From Micromonospora aurantiaca ATCC 27029 (lineage in GTDB: Bacteria > Actinomycetota > Actinomycetes > Mycobacteriales > Micromonosporaceae), in the NCBI RefSeq assembly GCF_000145235.1, contig NC_014391.1, positions 3,170,001 through 3,234,000 on the forward strand: DNA of 64,000 bases. Reading direction: 5' to 3'. How positions within the stretch are numbered: the stretch's first letter is position 1; each line of letters opens with the position of its first letter. The position numbers and the translations under genes were made by a program. Below the pieces are notes generated by a model. The model made no database searches and was not told the DNA's origin. It saw only the letters and a program-made list of their open reading frames with translations. This document shows positions 53,377 through 62,304 of this stretch, in pieces.

Positions 53377-54492
53377 TCACCCGCCGGCCGGCGGCCGTTC
53401 CGGTGCTCCGGCGCTACCGGCCGCACCTGGGTCGGCCGGTTCGCCGTCGGCGGGCTGCGGCAGCGCCTCCCGCCCGGCGGGCGCGAACTCGCGCAGCAGC
53501 ACCTGGACGATGCCGGCGGCCGGGATCGCCAGCAGCGCCCCCACCAGCCCGGCCAGCTCGACCGACAGCAGGACGCTGACCAGCACCGTCAACGGGTTCA
53601 ACCGGACCGCGCGGCCCATGATGACCGGTTGCAGCAGATGGTTCTCCACCTGCTGGTAGACCACGAAGAAGACCAGCACGACGAGGCCGGCGGTGGGGGA
53701 GTGCAGGAACGCCGCGCCGGCCGCGGCGAGCGCGCCGAGAGTGGCGCCGACGAGCGGGATCAGGTCGAACACGGCGACCGCCAGCGCGATCACCGCGGCG
53801 AACGGCACACCGAGCAGGAACAGTACGACGAACGTCAGACCGCCGCAGATCAGGCTGATCAGCAGGTTGCCGCTCAGGTAGCCGGTGACGATCCGGGACG
53901 AGTCACGCCCGATGCGCCGCAGCCGCGCCGCCGCGCCGTCGCCGGTGAGCCGCAGCGTGGCGGCCACGATCTTCGGCGCCTCCAGGACCATCAGGTACGC
54001 CAGCACCACCACGGTGACCAGCGCGGCGACCGCCTGGGCCACGCTGCGGACCACCCCTACCGTCGGGTCGCCGAGCCGGGCGCCGTACCGGCGCAGCTGG
54101 CCGGGTTCGGCGTAGCGGAGCAGGTGGAAGCGGTCCAGCAGCCGCCCGAGCGGCCCCTGCCCGGCCTGCGCCTCGCGCACGATGTCCGGCGCCCGGTCGG
54201 CGAAGCGGCCCACCTCGTCCACCAGCGGCACCACGATCAGCGCGCCGACGGCGGCGAACAGCGCGAACGCGGCCAGGAACACCAGCAGCGTGGCGAGCGC
54301 GCGGCGGCGTACCCGACGTTCGAGACGGTCCACGAGCGGTTTGAGGGCGACCGCGAAGAACACCGCCACCAGTCCCCACACCAGCACCCGCCGGGTGGCC
54401 CAGACCAGCGCGAGCCCGACCCCGGTGGCGAGGACCAGACCGATCACGATCAGCGTCCGGCGCGCGATGGACCGATCGTCGGCGGCGCTCAT
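53377..54492 (-). CDS. AI-2E family transporter
   Basis: The protein has 371 aa with about eight hydrophobic segments. The family core ALKPLVDRLERR, NLLISLICGGLTFV, FDLIPLVGATLGALAAA and YQQVENHLLQPVIMG is present. Members export small molecules or ions (some are Na+/H+ antiporters). The C-terminal tail is Pro/Ala-rich. The substrate is unknown. Confidence 0.92.
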   Translation of the reverse strand: MSAADDRSIARRTLIVIGLVLATGVGLALVWATRRVLVWGLVAVFFAVALKPLVDRLERRVRRRALATLLVFLAAFALFAAVGALIVVPLVDEVGRFADRAPDIVREAQAGQGPLGRLLDRFHLLRYAEPGQLRRYGARLGDPTVGVVRSVAQAVAALVTVVVLAYLMVLEAPKIVAATLRLTGDGAAARLRRIGRDSSRIVTGYLSGNLLISLICGGLTFVVLFLLGVPFAAVIALAVAVFDLIPLVGATLGALAAAGAAFLHSPTAGLVVLVFFVVYQQVENHLLQPVIMGRAVRLNPLTVLVSVLLSVELAGLVGALLAIPAAGIVQVLLREFAPAGREALPQPADGEPADPGAAGSAGAPERPPAGG

Positions 54493-54531
54493 CCGGCGCG
54501 GCTACCCGTGCTGGGGGTACGGAAACCCGGC

Positions 54532-55320
54532 TCAGCCCAGGTCGGCGTCGGTGACCGGGTGGGCACCCGCGGCGAACGCGTCGAGCGTCGCGCCGTGCAG
54601 CACCGTTCCGGGCACCGGGTCGGCGGCGACGCGGGTGGCGAGCCGGATCACCGGGATCCGGCCCGCCGTGGGCGTGGCGGCGAGCACCACGTTGCCGTAC
54701 CGGCGTCCGCGCAGCATCCGCCGGTCGGCGACCAGGCAGACGTCGGCGAACACCGCCCGCAGCGTCGCCACCTGTGACCGGGTGTGCGCCAGCGGCGGCA
54801 GGTCGGTGAGGTTGATCAGGTAGAGGCCGTCCGGGCGCAGCACCCGGGCCACCTGCGCCGCGAACTCGACCGCCGCCACCTGCGGCGGCATCCGGGCCGC
54901 CCGGTACACGTCGGCCACCACCACGTCGTACGTCCCGGACGGCTCCTCGGCGACCGCCTTCCGGGCGTCGCCGAGCGCCACCACCACCTCCGGCGGCAGC
55001 CGTGGCAGTTTCCGCCGGACCAGCTCGACCACGCCCGGATCGCGCTCGATCACCCGCTGCGCCGAACCGGGCCGGGTGCTCGCGAGCCAGCGCGGCAGCG
55101 TGAGCGCGCCGCCGCCGAGGTGCAGCGCGGTCAGCGCCGCGCCGCGCGGGGCGGCCAGGTCGATCGCGGCGGCGATCCGCCGCACGTACTCGAAGTGCAG
55201 GTACCGGGCGTCGGCCACGTCCACGTACGACTGCTCGACCCCGTCGGCCAGCAGCGTGCGCCCGGACGGGCGGGCCGGGTCCACCACGATCTCCAGGGTC
55301 TCGGTGTCGTCGTGATCCAC
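54532..55320 (-). CDS. Spermidine-synthase-like protein
   Basis: The protein has 262 aa from the GTG at 55320. QSYVDVADARYLHFEYVRR and ALHLGGGALTLPRWLA resemble the aminopropyltransferase fold, with VIERDPGVVELVR binding the nucleoside part. The GGGDG of true spermidine synthases reads GGGAL here, so a different small-molecule transfer is possible. There is no decarboxylated-SAM pathway gene nearby. Confidence 0.8.
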   Translation of the reverse strand: MDHDDTETLEIVVDPARPSGRTLLADGVEQSYVDVADARYLHFEYVRRIAAAIDLAAPRGAALTALHLGGGALTLPRWLASTRPGSAQRVIERDPGVVELVRRKLPRLPPEVVVALGDARKAVAEEPSGTYDVVVADVYRAARMPPQVAAVEFAAQVARVLRPDGLYLINLTDLPPLAHTRSQVATLRAVFADVCLVADRRMLRGRRYGNVVLAATPTAGRIPVIRLATRVAADPVPGTVLHGATLDAFAAGAHPVTDADLG

Positions 55321-55391
55321 GGCGGGACACGGTACCGCGCGGCCACGGGCGGCCCCGGCCCGCATGGGACCGGGGCCGTTCCGCCGCCGGG

Positions 55392-56363
55392 TCAGCCGGC
55401 CGCCATCCCGGCGCCGGCCTCGTCGACTGCCGCGTCCACCCGGTGCGCGAGGTCCACGTCCGCCGCCGTCACACCGTCGACCTGCTGGGTCCGGACCGTC
55501 AGCACGGCGTTGTCCGGGTCGGGACGCCCGATCTGCGGCGAGCGTCCGACGTCGGACTTGAGCCGGTCCAGCCGGTCGAGCACCCGGTCCAGGTTGCCGC
55601 CGGGGAGCTCGATCGTGCGCACGAGCGAGCGCCTGTCACTGGACCAGTAGGGCAGCGTCGCGAGCGCGTCGCGCAGCTCCGCCTCGGTCAGCGGCGCGGT
55701 GGCCGAGGACGCGCCCACCAGGCCGCCGCCGAAGTCGGCCGGCCCGAGCAGGTCACGCAACTCGTCGGGTACGCGCAGCGACTCGACCAGATCCGCGTCG
55801 GCCTCGGCGAGCGCGGCGAGCGTCGCCTCTGCCTGGTACCGCGCCTGCTCCGGGGTGAGGCGGCTGTACCGGCCGACCTCGGCCAGGAAGCCGGGCAGGT
55901 CGCGGCGGCGTTCCATGCCGTGCACCGGCACCACGTCGTGCAGGGTCAGCGGCACCGCCTCCAGCAGCCGCTCCCGTTCCGTCTCGTCCAGCGCCCGGGC
56001 CAGGGCCAGCACGGTGGCCTCCGCCGCGACCTTGGCCGCGGAGAAGTCCACCCCCGCACGCCGGCTCACGTCGTCGACGAGATCCCGGTAGCCCATCGAG
56101 ACCCCGGGTGACGGTGTCGGGTCCGGGAGCGGCCGCGGCCGCTCCGCGACCGCGGCCGGCGGCGGCGCGGGGCCACCCCGGGTCGTGTCCGGCTTGTGCC
56201 GTCCGGCCGGCGGCGGGCCGGACCGGTCGTGCTGGTCCAGCGAGGTGACCTGCTTGGACGCGCTGAGGCTGGCGCCGGTCTGGCTCGGCCGCAGCCCTCG
56301 CTCGCGGGCCTCGCGGGCCAGGGCCCGGCGGCGCTGGTTGTCGCCCTCCATCTGCTTGCGCAT
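55392..56363 (-). CDS. DUF2267 protein with degenerate pterin-carbinolamine-dehydratase-like domain
   Basis: The protein has 323 aa from the ATG at 56363. A basic, disordered N-terminus (about 90 aa) is followed by a DUF2267 helical domain (YRDLVDDVSRRAGVDFSAAK) and then by LTEAELRDALATLPYWSSDR and TQQVDGVTAADVDLAHRVD, which resemble 4a-hydroxytetrahydrobiopterin dehydratase. The catalytic HHP motif is replaced by GRPDPD and the second His by Gln, so it is probably a binding rather than catalytic domain. Confidence 0.75.
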   Translation of the reverse strand: MRKQMEGDNQRRRALAREARERGLRPSQTGASLSASKQVTSLDQHDRSGPPPAGRHKPDTTRGGPAPPPAAVAERPRPLPDPTPSPGVSMGYRDLVDDVSRRAGVDFSAAKVAAEATVLALARALDETERERLLEAVPLTLHDVVPVHGMERRRDLPGFLAEVGRYSRLTPEQARYQAEATLAALAEADADLVESLRVPDELRDLLGPADFGGGLVGASSATAPLTEAELRDALATLPYWSSDRRSLVRTIELPGGNLDRVLDRLDRLKSDVGRSPQIGRPDPDNAVLTVRTQQVDGVTAADVDLAHRVDAAVDEAGAGMAAG

Positions 56364-56546
56364 CGTCGCACCTCGTTCCTGGGTCGGTTGCGCTTGCGCC
56401 GACCGCGTTCCCGGCGCTGCCGGGAAGGTAACGGCGGACCGCCCGGCGGACGCTTCATTCGCTGCGGGTGAGGAGCGCTCACCCCGGCGGGCGGCAGGCT
56501 CGGACGGACCGGACAACTTCCGACGCACGCGGAAGGGCAGGTCGAC

Positions 56547-56861
56547 ATGAAACGGATCGTGGAGATCGTCCCCGCCCGTCCCGGCTGGTACGCCCGTTGG
56601 CGGATCGGCCCGGACGACACCCGTTCCTACCCGGTGACCCTCTGGGCGCTGCTGGAGCACCACGACGGCAGTGGACGCGAGGTGGTCGGCGTCGACTGCG
56701 TCGGGCAGTGGCCCGGAGCGGACGACGACGACATGAGCGGGGACTTCGTCCGTTATCTGTTCCAGACGCCCGATTCCGGCGCGCCGGAGGACGTCGAGCC
56801 TCCAGTCGCGGGCCAGTCGCGCGACGAAGCACCGCACCGGCAGGCCGCGCCCGCCGTCTGA
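56547..56861 (+). CDS. Small hypothetical protein
   Basis: The protein has 104 aa; GGAAGGGCAGG precedes the ATG. The first half is compact (PGWYARWRIGPDDTRSYPVT), the second acidic then Pro/Ala-rich. I recognise no family. It is divergent from the DUF2267 gene. Confidence 0.6.
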   Translation: MKRIVEIVPARPGWYARWRIGPDDTRSYPVTLWALLEHHDGSGREVVGVDCVGQWPGADDDDMSGDFVRYLFQTPDSGAPEDVEPPVAGQSRDEAPHRQAAPAV

Positions 56862-56954
56862 GCCATCCTCCCGGCCCCCGGCCCCTGGTCCCAGGGTCGG
56901 GGGCCACCCCTGTCCGCGGGGCGTCCGCCCGTCTCGCGGGCGGCGCCGGCCGGG

Positions 56955-57290
56955 TCAGCCCGCCTCGCGGGCGCCGCCGGTCAGCTCCTGCGGCGGGGCG
57001 GCCAGCAACTCGGCCAGGCCGGTGCGGTCCAGCAGGTGCCTGATCTGCGGGTTCAGGTTCAGCAGGCGGATCGCCCCGGTGCCGGCCCGGTGGATCACCA
57101 CGAGCGCGCTCAGGCCCGAGGAGTCGCAGAGGTCCACCCCGGCGAAGTCGAGTTCCAGCTCCTGGTGACCGTCGCGGCGCAGGTCGGCCACGGCGTCGAC
57201 GAGTTCCGGCGCGGTGTCGAAGTCCAGTTCCCCGGCCAGCCGCACCCGGGCGGAACCGGCGTCGAGCCGGTCCACCTCGATGGTCAACAT
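56955..57290 (-). CDS. STAS anti-sigma factor antagonist
   Basis: The protein has 111 aa if it starts at the ATG 57290; the GTG at 57326 adds 12 residues. VRLAGELDFDTAPELVDAV and GVDLCDSSGLSALV are the STAS core with the phosphorylatable Ser (DSSGL). Such proteins bind anti-sigma kinases and release sigma factors when dephosphorylated. Confidence 0.88.
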   Translation of the reverse strand: MLTIEVDRLDAGSARVRLAGELDFDTAPELVDAVADLRRDGHQELELDFAGVDLCDSSGLSALVVIHRAGTGAIRLLNLNPQIRHLLDRTGLAELLAAPPQELTGGAREAG

Positions 57291-57345
57291 CTGGGAGGGC
57301 ACGTTCCCATGTTCCCAGCCGGGCACGGCCGGGAAACCCCCGGGG

Positions 57346-57738
57346 TCACGCGGACGCTGTCGAACCCGGCGCGGCGAGGCCCGGCGCGTCGTCGACCGGC
57401 GAGCGGTCGAGCAGACCGGTGACGCCGGTCAGGTCGAGGATGGTCTCCAGGAAGCGCGGGACCGACCGCAGCTCGATGGCGGTGCCTGCGTGCTGGCCCT
57501 CCCGCCAGGCGTGCACGATCACGGACAGGCCGGTGCTGTCCATGAACTGAAGGCCGCCGAAGTCGAACACCAGCGTCGTCGGACGCGCGGTGAGCAGCCG
57601 GTCGATCTCGGCGCGCAGCGGGCCCGCCGTGGCGTACGCCAGGTCGCCGCCGACGACGACCACCGGGACGGCCGGGTTCGATCGATCCACGGAGATGCTC
57701 AGCGGGCTCGCCTCGGGCCTTCTCCGTTGAGGAACCAC
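57346..57738 (-). CDS. STAS anti-sigma factor antagonist
   Basis: The protein has 130 aa from a GTG start. VVVGGDLAYATAGPLRAEI and GLQFMDSTGLSVIVHAW form the STAS domain with the target Ser in DSTGL. It lies head to head with the SpoIIE phosphatase gene, 205 bp apart, so the two probably act in one switch. Confidence 0.88.
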   Translation of the reverse strand: MVPQRRRPEASPLSISVDRSNPAVPVVVVGGDLAYATAGPLRAEIDRLLTARPTTLVFDFGGLQFMDSTGLSVIVHAWREGQHAGTAIELRSVPRFLETILDLTGVTGLLDRSPVDDAPGLAAPGSTASA

Positions 57739-57943
57739 GTCACGCCTTTCCGCGGGGTTGCCGGTCGGGCCGGTATTGACAGGATCGTAACAACAGCGCC
57801 ATCACCTCGCTGGATGCGCGAGCGGGCCGCAGCGCCGTGGGGTGGCGGTCCCGGCATACCGGCGTAGGGTGGGCGGTGATACGTGACCACAGGCGCCGGG
57901 TCCGGCGCCCCCGGGTGTCGACGAGGAGAGTGGGGCTCAGCTG

Positions 57944-59704
57944 GTGACTGCTGCCGACGTCAGGGGTGCCGACCCGGGCGACGGACGGATCTCCACGCCG
58001 AGCGCCGCACGGGCTCCGGCGTGGTCCGCCGCCGCGCCGGTGCCGTCCGCCCTGCCGCCGCTGGCAGCCGACCACGACCTTACCGTTCCCAACTGGTCCG
58101 AGGTGGTCGAGCACTTCCGTGAGGGCCTGGTCGTCTGCGACGCCGACGGTGTCGTCCAGCACGTGAGCCCGGTCGCGGAGCGGCTGATCCCCGAGGTGAC
58201 GCCCGGCGAGCTGCTGGCCGCGGCCGGCCCGGTCCCGCTGCGCGGCGACGGCCCGGCCGAGTTCACCCACCACGGGCGGCGGCTGCGCGTACGCCCGGTC
58301 GCGTTGTCCCACCGACGGCGCTGCTGGTACGTCGACGACGTCACCGAGAGCGTCAGCCGGGCCGACGCGCTGCTCGCCGAGCGGGCCCGCTCGGCGTTCC
58401 TCGCCGTGGTCGGCGAGAAGCTCGGCAACCCGCTGCACCCGGACCGGGCCGCCGCCGCCGTGGTGCGCCTGGCCGTTCCCACGGCGGCCGACGTGGCGGT
58501 CCTCGTCCTCGCCCCCCGCTCCGGCCGCGCCCGCTGGTGGCGGGCGGTACGCGCGGACGACCGGCCGCCGGTGGTGGACAGCGGGGTGCTGCCCGCCACG
58601 GCGCTCCCCGTGGCCATCGAGGCCGGCCTGGCCGGCGCCGAGCCGCACGAGCTGGACTGGCTGGTCGAGCAGGCCGCCGAGGCGGGCTGGCTGCCCGGCC
58701 TGGACACCTCCGGCGCCACCGCCCGGGTGGTGCCGCTGCCCGGCCGGGAGGCGCCGGCCGGGGCCCTGCTGGTGGCCCGGCGCGCCGAGCGCTGGTACGA
58801 CGAGGCCGACGTGGACCTGGTCCGCGCGTTCGCGGCCCGCGCCGGCGCGGCGCTGACCACCGCCATGCTCTACCGCGACCAGGCCGAGGTCGCCGACACG
58901 TTGCAGGCCAGCCTGCTGCCGGTCGAGCCGGCCTCGGCGACGGGGGTGCAGTGGGGCACCGCGTACCGGCTGGCGCAGGCCGGTCTGCGCATCGGCGGTG
59001 ACTTCTACGGCTCGCACCGGCTCGCCGACGGCGGCTCGGTCTTCTTCCTCGGCGACGTGTCGGGCAAGGGCGTGGAGGCGGCCGTGTTCACCGGTCAGCT
59101 GCGCCAGTGCCTCCAGGCGTTGCACCGGGTCGAGACCCAGCCGGGACGGCTGCTGAAGCTGCTGAACGACGCGCTGCTGGAGACCACGCAGGCGCACGGG
59201 CAGGGCCGGTTCGCCACCATGGTGCTCGGCGTGGCCCGGCCGCACCGCGACGGCGGCCTGACGCTGACCCTGGCCGGCGGCGGGCACCTGCCGCCGCTGG
59301 TGCTGCGGGAGTCCGGCGAGGTCGAGGTGGTGCCGTTGCGCGGCATGCTGATCGGTGTGGTGCCCGATCCCCGCATCGGCGAGGTGACGGTGCACCTGGC
59401 GCCGGGGGAGACCTGCCTGTTCTACAGCGACGGGGTGACCGAGGCGCGCGGCGGCCGGCGCGGTGACGAGCAGTTCGGCGCCGAGCGGCTGCTCAACGCG
59501 GTGACCGGCTGCCACCGGATGCCCGCGCCGGCGCTCGCCGAGCGGGTCGAGCAGGTGACCTGCGACTGGCTCGCGCACGGCGACCACGACGACATCGCCG
59601 TGCTGGCGCTGCGGGCCACCGGCCCGGCCGGGCGGGCGCCGCGGCACCTGCACGCGGTGCCGGATCCGGCCGTGACCGAACGAACGAGGGAGCTGTTCGC
59701 GTGA
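57944..59704 (+). CDS. SpoIIE-type PP2C phosphatase with PAS-like and GAF regions
   Basis: The protein has 586 aa from a GTG start (GAGGAGAG upstream). A PAS-like segment lies at about 45-125 (FREGLVVCDADGVVQHVSPV), a GAF-like one at about 145-315, and the PP2C domain at about 330-560 with GGDFYGSH, GDVSGKGVEAA, DGVTEAR and HDDIAVLAL, which give the metal-binding Asp residues. It should dephosphorylate STAS antagonists such as its neighbours, switching on a sigma factor. The stop overlaps the next start (GTGA). TAGGGT at 57865-57870 may be its -10 box. Confidence 0.92.
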   Translation: MTAADVRGADPGDGRISTPSAARAPAWSAAAPVPSALPPLAADHDLTVPNWSEVVEHFREGLVVCDADGVVQHVSPVAERLIPEVTPGELLAAAGPVPLRGDGPAEFTHHGRRLRVRPVALSHRRRCWYVDDVTESVSRADALLAERARSAFLAVVGEKLGNPLHPDRAAAAVVRLAVPTAADVAVLVLAPRSGRARWWRAVRADDRPPVVDSGVLPATALPVAIEAGLAGAEPHELDWLVEQAAEAGWLPGLDTSGATARVVPLPGREAPAGALLVARRAERWYDEADVDLVRAFAARAGAALTTAMLYRDQAEVADTLQASLLPVEPASATGVQWGTAYRLAQAGLRIGGDFYGSHRLADGGSVFFLGDVSGKGVEAAVFTGQLRQCLQALHRVETQPGRLLKLLNDALLETTQAHGQGRFATMVLGVARPHRDGGLTLTLAGGGHLPPLVLRESGEVEVVPLRGMLIGVVPDPRIGEVTVHLAPGETCLFYSDGVTEARGGRRGDEQFGAERLLNAVTGCHRMPAPALAERVEQVTCDWLAHGDHDDIAVLALRATGPAGRAPRHLHAVPDPAVTERTRELFA

Positions 59705-60747
59705 CCGTGCCGACCGTCGAGGCCGACCCGGGCCACGCCTTCCCCCGCTATCTGGAGTGCCTGGCCGACGCCGACGAGTCCGCCGCCGTGTCGGTGGCCC
59801 GCGGGCTGCTGGAGGCGGGCGTGCCGGCCGAGCGGGTGCTGCTGGATCTGGTCGCCCCGGCCCAGGCCGAGGTGGGCGAACGCTGGGCCCGCAACGAGTG
59901 GAGCGTCGCCCAGGAGCACGCCGCCACCCACATCAGCGAGCGGGTGGTGGCCGCTGTGGCCGCGTACGCCGATCCCCGCCCGACCCGCGGGCGGATCGTG
60001 ATGGCCTGCATGGACGGTGAGTGGCACGCGCTGCCGGCCCGGCTGGTGGCCGAGGTGCTGCGGCTGCGCGGCTGGCAGGTCGTCTTCCTCGGCGCCAGCG
60101 TCCCGGCCGCGCACCTGGTGTCCTACCTGCATCGCTACGACGCCGAGGCGGTGGCGCTGGCCTGCGCGCTGCCGATGCGGCTGCCGCACGCCCATCGGAT
60201 GGTGGAGGCGTGCCGCCGCTCCGACGTGCCGGTGGTGGTCGGTGGCCGGGGCTTCGGCGACGACGGCCGCTGGGCCCGCGTGCTCGGTGTGCCGTGGGCG
60301 CCCGACGCGCCGGCCGCGGCGGACCTGGTGGCCGACGAGCGGGCGCTGCGCGAGACGCCGCCCGCGCGGTTGGATCACCTGGCCGACGACGAGTACGTCA
60401 GCCTGGTCAAACGGCGCGGCGAGCTGATCGACAGCGCCCTGGCCGACCTGCGCGAGCGGGCGCCGTCGACGGCCGGCTACACCCCGGCGCAGCTCGACTC
60501 CACGATCAGCGACCTCGGCTACATCGTGGACTTCCTGGCCGCCGCGCTCTACGTGGACGACGCGACGCTGTTCACCGGGTTCGTCGAGTGGCTGGTGGAG
60601 ATCCTGGTCAGCCGCGGGGTGCCGGCGGGCGCGGTCGGGCTGACGCTGGAGCACTATGGACAGCAGCTGCGCGACTTCCCACGCGCGGCCGCCTTCCTCG
60701 ACCGGGGGAGGGCCCTGGTGGGCGGGCTGTCGGCGGCGGGCCGCTGA
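59701..60747 (+). CDS. Cobalamin-binding protein with CarH-type Wx9EH motif
   Basis: The protein has 348 aa, translationally coupled to the SpoIIE gene. The four-helix cap contains W62, then nine residues, then E72-H73 (WARNEWSVAQEH), the Wx9EH signature of CarH/LitR B12 photoreceptors. The Rossmann half has DGEWHALP with H109 as the likely lower axial ligand, 47 residues after the Trp (46 in CarH). CarH's second light-state His, next to its Trp, is Ala here. There is no MerR DNA-binding domain; instead residues about 210-348 are a helical module (YTPAQLDSTISDLGYIVDFL) of unknown fold. It may sense light or adenosylcobalamin and regulate the phosphatase. Confidence 0.85.
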   Translation: MTVPTVEADPGHAFPRYLECLADADESAAVSVARGLLEAGVPAERVLLDLVAPAQAEVGERWARNEWSVAQEHAATHISERVVAAVAAYADPRPTRGRIVMACMDGEWHALPARLVAEVLRLRGWQVVFLGASVPAAHLVSYLHRYDAEAVALACALPMRLPHAHRMVEACRRSDVPVVVGGRGFGDDGRWARVLGVPWAPDAPAAADLVADERALRETPPARLDHLADDEYVSLVKRRGELIDSALADLRERAPSTAGYTPAQLDSTISDLGYIVDFLAAALYVDDATLFTGFVEWLVEILVSRGVPAGAVGLTLEHYGQQLRDFPRAAAFLDRGRALVGGLSAAGR

Positions 60748-60770
60748 CGGGCGCCGGGCCGGCCGTCGCA

Positions 60771-60790
60771 TATACTTGCACCACTGCAAG
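60771..60790 (+). promoter_or_regulatory. -10 box overlapping a palindrome before the STAS gene
   Basis: TATACT (60771-60776) is a good -10 box. CTTGCA-CCAC-TGCAAG (60775-60790) is a perfect inverted repeat beginning within it, placed to act as an operator or a 5' hairpin. No clear -35 box. Confidence 0.45.
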
Positions 60791-60823
60791 GGTTCGCCTG
60801 CGGTGGGAGCGAGAGGGGCCACT

Positions 60824-61171
60824 GTGACGTTCACCGTCACGTACGCCCAGCGGGACGGGGGCGGCGTCTGCCTCCGGCTGGCCGGCGAGCTCGACCTCGG
60901 CACGGCCGGAGAGTTGAGTTCGGCGATCGACCGGGTGGTGGCGGAGGGGCACCGCGAGCTGCTGCTCGATCTCACCGAACTGACGTTCTGCGACTCCACC
61001 GGCATCGCGGCCTTCGTCCGGGGGGACAACATCGTCGCCGCCGACGGCGGCTGGCTGCGGCTCACCGGGGCGACCGGCCGGGTGGCCCGGGTGCTCCAGG
61101 TGACCGGGCTGGCCGAGGTGCTCCACCGCGGCCTCGACACCGCCGACCCGACCGCGCCGGCCGCCTCCTGA
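60824..61171 (+). CDS. STAS anti-sigma factor antagonist
   Basis: The protein has 115 aa from a GTG preceded by GAGAGGGG. LRLAGELDLGTAGELSSAI and LTFCDSTGIAAFV carry the STAS fold with target Ser in DSTGI. It is the third antagonist within 4 kb and follows the B12-binding gene, so it is the likely output of that sensor or of the SpoIIE phosphatase. Confidence 0.9.
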   Translation: MTFTVTYAQRDGGGVCLRLAGELDLGTAGELSSAIDRVVAEGHRELLLDLTELTFCDSTGIAAFVRGDNIVAADGGWLRLTGATGRVARVLQVTGLAEVLHRGLDTADPTAPAAS

Positions 61172-61242
61172 TCCGGTACATTTCCCCGCCAGCAGCCGGC
61201 TGTGCGGCCGGACGCCCTCCTCACCACGAAGCAGGTAAACCG

Positions 61243-61689
61243 ATGGGTCAGACCAGCCCCAGCCCCGTTCGCATCCTGGTGGTGGACGACGACCCGGGTG
61301 ACGTCCTGATGATCGAGGAGGCGCTGGCCGACTCCGACGTCGACAAGGTCATCGACGTGGTCGCCGACGGCCAGGAGGCGATGGAGTTCCTCCGCCGCGA
61401 GGGCCGGCACACCGAGGCGCAGCGCCCCGACGTGATCCTGCTCGACCTGAACATGCCCCGGATGGACGGGCGGCAGGTGCTCGGCGAGGTCAAGGGTGAC
61501 GAGAGCCTGCGGACCATCCCGATCGTCGTGCTCACCACCTCCAACGCCGACACCGACGTGGTCAGCAGCTACACGCTCCAGGCCAACGCGTATGTGACGA
61601 AGCCGATCGACCTGGACGACTTCAACGACGTGGTACGCCGGATCGACGAGTTCTTCGGACGGGTGGTCGTGCTCCCGAAGCACCCGTAG
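61243..61689 (+). CDS. Single-domain response regulator (Rcp1-like)
   Basis: The protein has 148 aa. LVVDDDPGD holds the acidic pocket, LLDLNMPRMDG the phospho-acceptor Asp (about 68), LTTSN the Thr and YVTKPID the Lys. No output domain. The length and LNMPRMDG pattern resemble Rcp1-type regulators that partner phytochrome kinases. No histidine kinase lies in the window, so its partner is elsewhere. Confidence 0.92.
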   Translation: MGQTSPSPVRILVVDDDPGDVLMIEEALADSDVDKVIDVVADGQEAMEFLRREGRHTEAQRPDVILLDLNMPRMDGRQVLGEVKGDESLRTIPIVVLTTSNADTDVVSSYTLQANAYVTKPIDLDDFNDVVRRIDEFFGRVVVLPKHP

Positions 61690-61807
61690 GGGCGGGAAGT
61701 CCGGGCCTCCGCATCCTGAACATTTTGCGGGAACGGCCGCGCCCGGGAGCGCGGGGACCGCAGGATCGGCAGGTGGGGACGCGCACCGGCTGCCTGGGGG
61801 GCGACGC

Positions 61808-62293
61808 ATGAGGTTCTCGGTGGTGGAGACCGGCTACGACAGGCGGCAGGTCGACGCCTGTCTGGACGAGCTGAGCCTGCGGCTGGGTCGGCTGGCGGCG
61901 CGAGCGGAGGGCGCCGCCGGGGCCGGCCGGGAGTGGGACCAGATCCGGTCGGACGCCGTGCACCTGTGCGACTTCCTGCATCGCCGTACCGCGCCGGTCG
62001 AGCCGGCCGCGTCCCACCCGTCCGTCGCCGAACGGGAGGCCGCCGAGCTGCTGGCGCAGGCTCGCGCCGAGCTGGAGGCCGCACGTGAGGAGGCCCGCCG
62101 GTTGCGGGAGGAGGCGTACGCCGAGGCCGTGCGGGCGCGCCGCGAGTTCGAGGCGGCCCTGCTGGCGCGCCGCCGCCGGGAGTCCCGGGTCGACGAGATC
62201 CTGGCCGGGGCGCGGGGCGAGCGGGTGGCGGTGGACACCCCCACCGCCGCGGCGAGCGTACGGCCCGGTGGCGCCGGGCGCAGCTCCGCCTGA
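61808..62293 (+). CDS. DivIVA-like coiled-coil protein
   Basis: The protein has 161 aa. FSVVETGYDRRQVDACLDEL is a DivIVA-type N-terminus (usually F.....GYd..qVd.fl). A long Glu/Arg/Ala coiled coil covers about 75-135. DivIVA proteins mark cell poles and growth sites in actinobacteria; this short form may be an adaptor rather than the main DivIVA. Confidence 0.75.
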   Translation: MRFSVVETGYDRRQVDACLDELSLRLGRLAARAEGAAGAGREWDQIRSDAVHLCDFLHRRTAPVEPAASHPSVAEREAAELLAQARAELEAAREEARRLREEAYAEAVRARREFEAALLARRRRESRVDEILAGARGERVAVDTPTAAASVRPGGAGRSSA

Positions 62294-62304
62294 CCGGCGC
62301 CGGG

